Below, one piece after another: positions 55,249-64,000 of a stretch of DNA of 64,000 nucleotides; within the stretch, counting starts at the first letter, position 1, and each line of letters starts with the position of its first letter. The notes beneath the pieces are model-generated. The model ran no database searches. It saw nothing but the letters and a program-made list of their open reading frames with translations, and was not told the origin of the DNA. The stretch spans positions 26,289,501 through 26,353,500 of the forward strand of contig CM056732.1 in NCBI GenBank assembly GCA_029844215.1, written 5' to 3'. This DNA comes from Przewalskia tangutica (Eukaryota; Streptophyta; Magnoliopsida; Solanales; Solanaceae). The position numbers were made by a program, and so were the translations under genes.

Positions 55249-57144
55249 TGTTACACCCCGTAATTCCATGGCTACTAAGTGAGAATGAAAGTTAGGATAT
55301 AAGATTTGAACATTGGAAGGAAAGTATATTTACATTTTCTAAATGGAATAATTTTGGATATAACAAATGTGACGCCGAAAATTATTAACTAGTAGTTGAA
55401 TTCTATCCAATAGAGTTATGGACTTAGTGTGGATAAATTAAGTCTTGACACTGATAATGTGGGGCCCACCGAAAATTTCATAATTTTGGGGCATGTATGA
55501 TTCGAAAATTTCAAGAAAATGGCTAAGTGTGGGAGATATTTTATGAAGTGAAGACAAGTGGACAAGTGAGGTTCAAGGGCCCCCATCCACCTGTGCTTGT
55601 ACAACTCTTATATATTACAAGTTTTGCAAGACTTAGCTCACAAATATCTATATCCTTCAACCTCTCTTATCTCTTCCTTAGCTCTCAAGGTCTCGAAAAT
55701 TCCATAGAAAAGTGAATAACAAGTGTAAGTTATTTTCCAAGATTAAGCTCCTTAATCAAGTTCTAAGCCAAGTTAAGCGATCACAGTTTTAGCCTACAAA
55801 CTATATTAAAGCCCTAAGCTTGTTATGAGCTTTATGGAAGAAACCCATGAAAGCAATATGGATACAAGCTTGTAGAGGATACGTGTGTGGGAGTGTAACT
55901 TGAAGAAGTGGAGTGGAAAAGGTGAAGGTTGGCTGAAACTTAAGGGTTGTTTTGTGAAAATATTAAGGTAAGATTTCTTCTTCCTCTTGAAGTAATTGGA
56001 AATTATATGATGTGATAGTTGATAGATGAACTTGTGTTAAGTAAAATGGAGAATCAGAAATACATGTCACGGTTTTGGCATGCTAGCCGAAAACTGGACA
56101 GTTTTGGTGTCGATTGGATTCATTGGTTATTGTTGTTATTATCGTCACTACTTGCATGTTAAAATGAAGGAAATCTTGTTATTACAAGTTGTTATGGTTC
56201 ATATAAACATGTTGAAATTTGAATTGGATTATAAGAAGTTATAGAAAGGGCTTTGGTTGTAGTTGTTGGCCGTAAACCTGCATGAAACTGTGAGATGTTG
56301 TTGTGATGTTTTAGGGGATTTTTAGGGGCATTTTTATACGTGTATTATGCTGAAAATTTAGCTACCATTATGCATGTTTAAAATGTGGTAATTGCTAATG
56401 CATGTCCTAAAGGAATAAGGGTGTAGAAAGGTGTAGAAAGGCTTCAAATTCTACCCTCATTGTTGATGAAGTATGGACTGTTTTTAGTGGATTGTTTTAT
56501 ATGGATTAAGAGGCCGGATTTACATAAGAAATAGGTGTGTGAATCACCTTGGTTGCTATTTTGGTTCTTCCCTTGATTGGTGATTGGTTATTGATGTTAT
56601 TGGTCTTATTTGTAAGGTGGAAACGTATGTATAGGGGAAGTGTTGTCCGAATTTTTATATGAAAGGAGAGTCATTATGTGGTATAATGTATCCTAGTATC
56701 ATGAAATTGATAGACGTGTTATTGTTGTTATAGGTTGAAGTACCTATTTGAGACGTATTCTACTTATCGTGTGGGTATTGCCGATAAGGTATGTTAACCT
56801 CTTCCTTCTTTCTTTTGGCATGTTCTACGTATGAATCATAACAGTGGTATTGTTTCAAAAGTTATTCCACTCTTAGAAGTTAAGGAGTATTCATGTTATT
56901 GATTCTATGCCAAAGGCATGTCTAAATTATTCCAAGTCATTACCAAGTCTTATGGGAGATGTTGGTAAGAGCTTTTAGTAAGCATTGGAGTCGAGTTGAT
57001 CTTGCTAAGTTACAACACTAATAAGTATTAAGCGTTGAGATTGATTTTGGTAAACGTGTTAAAACAAGTCATTGCCGCATTAAATGAAAAAGGTACCGAC
57101 AATCAATTATATTGAAATACTTATATTTCCATCTGCATAGAAAC
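55249..57144 (+). repeat. LTR A4, cut by element C
   Basis: It matches the other A LTRs from TGTTACACCCCG to CATCTGCATAGAAAC, where C begins. The rest of the LTR should lie beyond the 3' end of C, outside the window. GAAAC (57140-57144) would be one copy of the duplication. Confidence 0.88.
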
Positions 57145-59524
57145 TGTTATACCCCGTATTTCCAGAGTATGTACGTAAGGGAATACGTACGAAAGTCTAG
57201 CCTTAAAGTTTAGGCAAAACGTTTTTTTTAGGCACAACTCACAAAACGAATAGTTTTCCGACGAAACGTTTCCACAGCTTTCGTAGGGTAAATTCCGGCT
57301 ATGCCATTTCTAATTTTTGCGGATTTTTCCGAGAGACGAAACATTTTGGACCAGCGGAGGCGACACTTGTCACCTCCAATTGATGGACTTGAAATCGTCC
57401 ATTTGGACGATTTGGACTTAGGAGCACGTTTTTGTGCCTTGTGCACAAGTCAAGGAGTTGGTAGGATATTTGTGTATAGTTAATCCTCACCTACACTTGC
57501 CTTGCACTTGTCTAAATCTTGGCCATTGGTTGGCCACTTCTTGACCTATAAATACCCTTAAGATGAAGAGTTCTTCATCCACAAATTACTTTCCAAGTCT
57601 TGAAAATCCTCCCTTCTCCCTTGTTGTTAGCCAATTCGTCCAAGCCCTCTTCCCTCTAGCCTAAGTGGCCTTGGCCGAATACCCCCCCTAGCCTAGCCAA
57701 AAATCTACCACCCCTCCCTTGGTAGAAAAGTTACCTTCTTGTATCGTTATACTGCCCAAAATACCCTAGCCCAAATACCTTAGTACTTGGTAGAAGTTGT
57801 GAAGAACTTCTAAGGTTCTCGAGCATACAACTTAGAGCAAAACCTTGCTCAGCGCGACTTTTCTAGGATATTATTGGGCTTACAGAGGTAATAATCCTAA
57901 CCTCTTTTGAATTAGAGAATACTTCTTGTTATAGTATAAGAATAAGTATAAATACTTAGAAGTATATCAGAATAGAATTGAAGTATTAATCACTTAGAAG
58001 GGTTTAAAGAAGAATAATCAAACTGTACTTACATAGAATTTGTTTTCACATGAACTTATATAGCTCACGGGTAGGAAGTCTGCCCGACTTACCGTAGTAG
58101 AATTATGAACCCTGTTTAGAATGACCTTGAGTAGTCTTTAATAGATATCTGTGACTATTATAGGTGACTCTGCATGCGACATATTGACTTAGCGGTGGTT
58201 TTATGAGAAGGTATGTGATTCTTCCTAAAGCATGATATTTTACAATATAACTACGCAATGTCTTTGACTTAAGCACGAATAATACTTACGAATGCCTCAC
58301 GCTTAAGCTCGAATAATACTTACAGCAATGCCTCACCAGCTTTGAATAATAAAGAACTGAAAACATTTCAAAAGACTACTGAATCATATTATCAGAAGAG
58401 AACTAATTGGTTTTTAAAACAGAAGCTTAAGAGTTATACTAGCTTTATGGGAAGTAAGTATAACCACTTAAGATTTATAAAAGAAACAAGTTTGCCTATG
58501 TGTTTATAACAGACTTGTATTGTGAAAAGAATAATAAAGATGGTTTGATAAATAGACATGATATGATGCTATGTGTGTATCTTGTAACGTTTGCATAGGT
58601 GAGTATCCTTGTTGTGCTTATGTTGTTTAAAGATAAGTTGTTATGTTAGTATACTATCACTCACCTCTTGAGATGATACCGGGTTAAGGCGCCTCCGACG
58701 CGGGTAGACTCAGCGATGCAGGACCGTGATTCGAGAATACCTCAATGCGGGTCCAGTGGGGCCTATCCGGAGCTACGAGAGTTCAGAGTTAGTATGCGGG
58801 GTTATGCCTCATGCGGTCTGTGGCGTGCGACGGCGAGTCGGGGCGATGCCGAGGAGTAGCTACCTCGATGCGGGGTTATACCTCATGCGGGCCCGTGAGT
58901 GGCCTATGCGGACTCGAGTCAGATTAGGCTTGCGAGAATGATGATGAGGCGAGTGGCCTGTTTCGATCATTCGCCTAGACAAGACCTATTCTGATTACCT
59001 ATTGTTGCTCTTGTTTGTGATGTGCACTACGTGCGGTTTCATGGTTGTTTCACACATATTTGTAAACCGGTTTTAAGATGATATGTTTTCATTTAAGTAT
59101 TTTACGGTTCGCATACTTAGTACTGTTATGCGACCTCCTCGGGCTGCGTTCATGCCGCGGTAAGGGCAAGCAGTGCTAGATCGCATTCTTAGGATCTCTA
59201 CGTTGGTGTCGGGAGCTCCATCTCTTCCGAGGCTCTACTTTTGGTATGATCTCCTGTTGTAGATAGTTTTGTATGCGATCGGGTATGGCGGCCCTGTCCC
59301 GCCATAGTTGTATATTTCCAGAAGTCTGTAGTCATGTTTGCGATGTCGGATGTAACTGCTAAACCATGATTTTATATATATACGCCGGGAGGCGATGTTT
59401 TCTCACATAAACTGTGTCTTATTTTATAAACTGTTTCATGTCTTGCTTTATATTTCCGTGACACTGATGTATGACTACTTGGGTGCCCGTAAGGCACGAT
59501 CCACGCCCCGAACAGGTCGTGACA
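57145..59524 (+). repeat. 5' LTR of element C (2.38 kb)
   Basis: It runs from TGTTATACCCCGTATTTCC to ACAGGTCGTGACA. Its start is close to the sense start of the solo LTR at 40419. Around 58690-58930 lie GC-rich subrepeats of the ATGCGGGGTTATACCTCATG type. Short open frames in it (57228-57490, 58726-58941) are not genes. Confidence 0.88.
57547..57554 (+). promoter_or_regulatory. likely TATA box of element C
   Basis: CTATAAATACC, a strong plant TATA match, 30-35 bases before a CATCCAC-type start region. Confidence 0.6.
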
Positions 59525-59527
59525 AAG

Positions 59528-59538
59528 TGGTATCGAGC
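59528..59538 (+). other. primer-binding site of element C, one base short
   Basis: TGGTATCGAGC lacks the A of TGGTATCAGAGC. It is three bases after the LTR end. Confidence 0.75.
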
Positions 59539-59723
59539 GATTAATCTCGGAAAGTGTCCTGACCGTATCTAGTAAGTGCGATTATCGGTGTGTTGTGCAC
59601 CACACCAATAATCGTGAGGCTATAGGATATTTAGGATTGGTTTCCATTCTTCTCATTCCGAGATCGTGCTTTAGAGGCGTGTTATAGGTTGGACCTCTAA
59701 CGTATTCCTTTCCCGTAATGATT

Positions 59724-60960
59724 ATGCCTCCACGAAGGCAACCCGGCCGGGCGGCAAGGCAATGGCGGAGGCGCTAGCAGACACCCAGAGTCACGAGGCT
59801 CGAGCCCGTCTATACGAGCGGCGAGTTCTATGACGCCGCCAGCCCAAAGCGACCACAGTACCCACACCTCCGCCCCACACGGCTGGCGGAGGAGTTAGGG
59901 CTCAAGAGATGGCCCACTTTTGGCTAAAGTTGTGGCCCGACACGAGGAGAGGCCGGATGCGATTCAGCTCACCCACTCGATCGCCGTTGTTCACCCGAGG
60001 GCAGAGAGTTTGAGGCTACGAGACTTCCTGAGTTAGCCGCGGAGTTTTATGGGTCGAGGGAGGATGATCCGCAGGAGTTCATCCGTCGATTCAGAGGATT
60101 TTGAGAGTGATCGGGCGTCGAGACCGGTCGTGATCTTTGGTTCACATAGGCCGCGTGATACCGCGATCGATTGGTTTGATTCATGGAGTTATCCCGTGGA
60201 GAGCACGCGTCCCCGCCTACTGGGATGAGTTCTCGAGGCTTTCTCACTCACTTCTTGCCTCCACGATGGCGAGGCGCGGCCGATAGATTTTTACCGCCGA
60301 GGTAGAGGACGGCCGCTGTGGAGTACAATGTCGAGTTTGATTCTTTGGCTCGATATGTCCCAAAGATTGGTAGCAGATATGGAGGATAGGGTGCACCGCT
60401 ATGTCACCGGGCAGACGACTATATGGCCGAAGTCATGTGCGGGGTTTCTCTCCACCGGTATGGACATTACCCGCATGCGAGCTCACGCCGCGATGCGGCG
60501 AGCGCAGGTCGACGAGTGATGACATGCAGGAAGGCCGGGGCGGGAGGGTCTTCGTGGTTATCGTGGGCGGCCTCGGCAGCCTAGATTCGCACCACGCCGG
60601 CTCAGAGCACTCCGCGACCGCCCTCAAGCCCGAGTTTTCGAGGCGCCGGGGCCCAGAGCGAGACGCCCGCAGTAGCAGCATCGCCGACGACCACCACCCG
60701 GGCCGATGCGGGGATCCCATTACGGAAGTGTGGTACTACTTATGGATCTTATTACGATTGTGGCGCAGGTCACTTTGCGGATCGTCAGACCGGGGCGCCG
60801 GTGGTAGGCCCACCTTCAGTTACGTGGCCGCCATCATCTCCTACGATTACTCGCCCGAGGCGAGGTGCTCATGGGTCACAGGTCGCGGCAGGTCGTGGCT
60901 CAAGTCGATTCCTAGCGGTCCTCGTAACCGCATTTATGCTTTGTCCGTAAGCGACAGATC
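59724..60960 (+). pseudogene. element C Gag, many small frameshifts
   Basis: It starts ATGCCTCCACGAAGG at 59724. Pieces of the chromovirus capsid can be read by changing frame: AEFYGSREDDPQEFI near 60035-60080, PRDTAIDWFDSW near 60150-60190, VLEAFSLTSCL near 60230-60260, and MEDRVHRYVTG near 60378-60410. The basic region around 60500-60700 and a CGAGHFADRQ-like knuckle half near 60760-60790 follow. Compared with family A, many single bases or pairs are missing, mostly in GG, CC, CAG or GC contexts. No stretch over about 60 codons is open in the true frame. Confidence 0.75.
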
Positions 60961-61400
60961 GTGAGGCCTCACCGATGTCGTCACAGTACCTTATCGGGCC
61001 TGGGTTTGATGTTTATGCCTTGATAGATCCGGGTTCTACTGTCCCTATATATCTCCCTTGTTGCTAGTAGGATAGGGATAGAGCACGAGTCCATAGACCT
61101 TTTCGAGGTAGCTACGCCATGGGTGATTCGGTGGTAGCTCGGCGGGTATATGGCTTGTCTGTGACCATTTATGCCGTCGACCTAGCCGACTTGATAGAGT
61201 TGGAGATGATTGACCCGACGTGATTATGGGGATGGATTGGCTAGCTTCTGCTATGCCAATGTAGACCGCAGAGAGAGTAGTACGGTTCCAGTTTCACGAG
61301 CCAGGTTGTTGAGTGGGAGGAGCACCAGACGCTGAGGGTAGGTTTATTTCCTACCTCAAGGCTAGGAAGATAGTGCGAAGGGGTATATCTACCATCTAGT
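60961..61400 (+). pseudogene. element C protease region
   Basis: A YALIDPGSTVPI-like active-site block lies at about 61010-61045; the D-x-G core is present. The end of the domain (DVIMGMDWLASA-like) is near 61210-61250, then a GRFISYLKARKIV-like linker near 61340-61375. The enzyme would process Gag-Pol. Several one-base losses separate these pieces. Confidence 0.7.
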
Positions 61401-62250
61401 TCGGTGTTTGATAATCGAGGTCGCGTACCAGATTTTGATCGATTCCGTAGTCGTGAGTTCCCGGGCGTGTTCCCGGATGACCTCCGGGTATCCTCACGAG
61501 AGGAGATTGAGTTTTGTATTGACATATTGCGGATACTCGGCCTATTTCCATTCCGCCATACGAATGGCACTCGCCGAAGTTGAGAGAGTGAAGGATCGGC
61601 TTAGGATTTGCTAGAGAAGGGCTTCATTAGGCCAGTGTTTCTCGCAGGGCGCGGTATTGTTCGTGAAGAAGAAGGGCGGACGCCAGCGCATGTGTGTTGA
61701 TTACGGTGAACAAGGTGACCATTAAGAACGATACCCTCCCCGTGATTGATGATTTGTTCGACCGATTGCGGGTGCGAGATGTTTCTCCAAGATTGATCCG
61801 CGATCGCTATCATCAGTCGCAGTCGAGAGGTGGATGTCCCCAGATCGCATTCGGACGTGCGGGCATTATGAGTTCAGGGTCATGTCTTTTGGGTTGACCA
61901 ATGCTCCGGCGGTATTCATGGATTTGATGAACCGAGTGTTCAAACCATTTTTGGACACATTTGTGATAGTGTTCATTGATGATATCTTGGTTTATTCTCG
62001 CTCAGGCGAGCACGCGAGCGTTTGAGGCGATCTTGCCGATTCTCGGAGACTAGCAGATTGTACGCCAAGTTTTCCAAATGTGAGTTTTGGTTGACTTGAT
62101 GGCGTTTCTTGGGCATATTGTCTGGCTGATGGCATTCGAGTTGATACGCCAAGATCGAGGCGATCGAGACTTGGCGAGACCTACTACTCCGGCAGAGGTT
62201 CGCGATTTCGGGCCTTGCGAGTTATTATCGGCGGTTCGTGGAGAAGTTTG
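61401..62250 (+). pseudogene. element C reverse transcriptase
   Basis: The best part is 61834-62025: GHYEFRVMSFGLTNAPAVFM, DLMNRVFKPFLDTF, then VIVFIDDILVYSRSGEH with the catalytic FIDD box at about 61972-61983 intact. Upstream, an EKGFIRPV-like block (about 61615), FVKKKGG-like (about 61660) and NKVTIKN (about 61705) mark the fingers, each in a different frame. GCTATCATCAG near 61805 belongs to a YHQ block. Downstream, VDLMAFLGHIV (about 62090-62110) and TPAEVRDF (about 62190) are thumb and connection blocks. The domain is complete in content but split by deletions. Confidence 0.82.
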
Positions 62251-62760
62251 CTTCTATCTACGCACCATTGACTAGGGTGACTCGAGGCGACAAGTTTGAT
62301 GATCGATGCTTGTGGCGGGGTTTCGATTCTTGAAAGAGAGCGACGACCGCCTGCTTTACTCTTCCGGAGGTCGAGATGGTTATGTCGTGTATTGTGATCG
62401 TCGGGCATCGGGTTGGGATGTGTATTGATGCAGATGGCGGGTTATAGCATATGCATCCCGACACCAAGAAACACGAGGAACTACCCCACCCATGATTTGG
62501 AGTTAGGCAGTGATTCACGCTTTGAAGATCCGGAGGCACTATTTGTATGGGTTCACGTGGATATTTATACGCACCACGAGCCTCCGTATATCTTGACGAG
62601 AGGAGCCGAACTTACGGCTGAGGCGGTGGTTAGAGTTGCTTAAGGATTACGATGTTGATATCTATACCACCCGGAAGGCCAATGTGGCGGATGCTCTTAG
62701 TCGTAGTCGATGGGGAGCCTATCGGATGTGCGGCTAGAGAGAGGGACATGGTTCGTGATT
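62251..62760 (+). pseudogene. element C RNase H
   Basis: Fragments in order are LTRVTRGDKFD-like (about 62270-62300), GLGCVLMQMAG (about 62411-62445, the block with the first RNase H region), NYPTHDLEL (about 62480-62505), LLKDYDVDIYT-like (about 62637-62665), and NVADALSRS-like (about 62680-62705), holding the last acidic residue. Frameshifts break it throughout. Confidence 0.7.
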
Positions 62761-64000
62761 TGCATCAGTTAGCGAGCCTTGGTGTCCGTTTGATTGATTC
62801 TGATAGCAGTGGGGTTAGAGTTCGTGAGGTTGCCGAGTCTTCCATCGTCGAGGAGGTGAAGAGGCAACAGTTCGAGGATCCAGCTTTGATTCGATATCGT
62901 GATACTGACTCTTCGTGAGGCAAGGTCCTGAGGTAGCACGATGGGGTGCTAAGGTTTGGCGCATCGTGTGTTCCAGATGTTGCAGGACTTGGCAGTGAGT
63001 TCTTGGGAAGCACACAGCGCGGCGTTTCATCCATCCGGTCGACCAAGATGTACCACGACCTTAGATCTGTATTGGTGGGATGGCTTGAAGAGGACGTTGC
63101 GAGTTCGTAGCTCGCCCGTGTTGTCGCAGTGAAGGTAGAGCACCGAGGCTGGTGGTTTGTTACGCACGATTGAGATCCCGACACGGAAGTGGGAGGTAAT
63201 CAACATGGACTTCATCACGGATTACCTCGCACTCGGAGGAGACATGATTCTATATGGTATATCGTCGGCAGCCGACGAAATCAGCCCACTTTCTTCCGTC
63301 GACGACTTTTTGTGAGGATTATGCAGACTTTACATCCGAGAGATCGTCGACCGCACGAGTCCCTACTTCGATCATATCGAGCAGGAGCCCGTTACGCTAA
63401 CTTACGGAGGTCCTTCCGAGGAGTTTAGGACGCAGTGAGCCTCGAATCGCATTTCATCCACGCAGACGACAGCAGAGCGCACTATCGGACTCTGCGAGGA
63501 TATCTGCGAGCTGTGTTATTGACTTTAGTGGTAGTTGGGAGGATCATTTGCCTCTAGTTGAGTTCGCGTATAATAATAGCTACCACTCCAGATTCGAGAT
63601 GGCGCCTATGAGGCCTTGTAGGAGGAAGTGCAGATCGCCTATAGGTTGGTTCGATGTGGGCGGCGGCTAGTGGGACCAGATTTGGTACAAGGCGATGGAT
63701 AAGGTGAAACTTATCCGAGAGCGGTATCGATACTGAGTCGACAAAAGTCGTATGCAGATCATCGTCGTCGACATCTGGAGTTCGAGGTTCATGATTGGGT
63801 TTTCCTAAAGTGTCACCCATGAAGCGGTGTGATGAGATTCGGAAGAAGGAAGCTCACCAAGGTACGTTGGGCCGTTTCGCATTGTCCGCAGGTAGGCAAG
63901 GTTGCCTACGAGTTGATCTGTCGTCCGATCGGAGGCAGCAGATCCGTGTTTCACGTATCTATCTTGAGAGATGTCGGGGATCCATCTAGGGTGCACCGAT
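62761..64000 (+). pseudogene. element C integrase, truncated by window end
   Basis: The linker LHQLASLGVRLIDSDSSGVR (about 62760-62820) leads into the zinc-binding region (MYHDL and YWWDGLK at about 63048-63095). The core follows: a MDFITDYLALGGDMILYGIS-like start at 63205, a QTDGQ/AERT region near 63460, LVEFAYNNSYHS at about 63556-63592, then MAPMRPC and CRSPIGWFDVG. The C-terminal module (KSYADHRRRHLEF, DWVFLKVS) reaches the window edge. The acid triad cannot be read with certainty because of frameshifts. The homologous, better-preserved region is 506-1541. Confidence 0.75.

Larger units (their letters stand above)
35976..57144 (+). mobile_element. tandem array of gag-only chromovirus-like family A (four LTRs, three interiors)
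   Basis: LTRs start at 35976, 45126, 50128 and 55249. Interiors of about 1.7 kb lie at 43405-45125, 48428-50127 and 53548-55248. Taking out the solo LTR, the period is 5.1, 5.0 and 5.1 kb. Each interior has a tRNA-Met primer site, a Gag of the same length, and the same 3' end with a polypurine tract, with no pol in any. Neighbouring units share one LTR, as expected from unequal recombination between LTRs. The array is bounded on the left by element B and on the right by the insertion of C. Confidence 0.85.
57145..64000 (+). mobile_element. element C: gypsy chromovirus with gag-pol, 3' end outside window
   Basis: The 5' LTR (57145-59524) is followed by a primer site, then Gag, protease, RT, RNase H and integrase in chromovirus order. 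The window ends in the integrase C-terminus. Each domain is recognisable, but short losses shift the frame every few dozen bases. Unlike the other decayed elements here it is rich in CG dinucleotides, which old methylated plant elements normally lose. Either it decayed by a deletion-biased process or the sequence has errors in this part. Confidence 0.88.

Noticed and set aside
60433..60720. Minus-strand open frame rich in R, P and S
   Set aside because: It is the antisense of the CG-rich Gag region of element C.

Overview
This window looks like repeat-rich nuclear DNA of a flowering plant. I infer an asterid, most likely Solanaceae, from the retrotransposon families and the TACGTAGGC-type motifs; nothing here proves the species. 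I see no intact host gene. The only host-gene trace is the frameshifted 3' end of a CYP72-type cytochrome P450 (19820-20157, minus strand). Nearly everything else is LTR retrotransposons nested in one another, with a LINE, a SINE and a small hAT-like element.

Layout. 1-4641: 3' part of a Tekay/Del-type Ty3-gypsy chromovirus (integrase, chromodomain, 2.85 kb 3' LTR with a minisatellite). It abuts an RTE-type LINE relic on the minus strand (4642-~6440). 7812-14344: structurally complete Ty1-copia element, minus strand, TSD AGATC, degraded gag-pol whose RT box reads YVED. 14606-19413: Athila-like element with gag and protease only, minus strand, TSD ACAAA. 19820-20157: P450 fragment. 20347-35975: decayed gypsy element 'B'. 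Its LTR holds a tRNA-derived SINE (17-bp TSD) and a hAT-like MITE (8-bp TSD). Its body is split by a second Athila-like element (22705-27553, TSD GGGAG) and by a non-coding Tat/Ogre-like LARD (28520-35505, TSD AGGGT/AGGGC).

35976-57144: a tandem array, LTR-gag-LTR-gag-LTR-gag-LTR, of a gag-only chromovirus-like family 'A'. It has a period of about 5.1 kb and shared LTRs. The first LTR is split by a 4.04-kb minus-strand solo LTR (36376-40419, TSD AATAT). The fourth LTR is cut at 57144 by element 'C' (57145-64000, running off the window), a full gag-pol chromovirus that is CpG-rich but dense in small deletions.

How the parts relate. Most elements here cannot move alone: the A copies lack pol, the two Athila-like elements lack RT and integrase, and the LARD lacks all coding. 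They keep many of the cis signals (LTRs, TATA boxes, tRNA primer sites, polypurine tracts), which fits mobilisation by related autonomous elements elsewhere. The nesting gives a relative order: B and the A array are the oldest layers; the SINE, MITE, second Athila-like element, LARD, solo LTR and C inserted later. The points most worth following up are the shared-LTR tandem array, the chimeric LTR at 53323-53547, a covarying hairpin at the LTR start of the two Athila-like families, CCGCGG palindrome blocks shared by unrelated LTRs, and a deletion pattern concentrated in CG-rich sequence that may be an assembly artefact.
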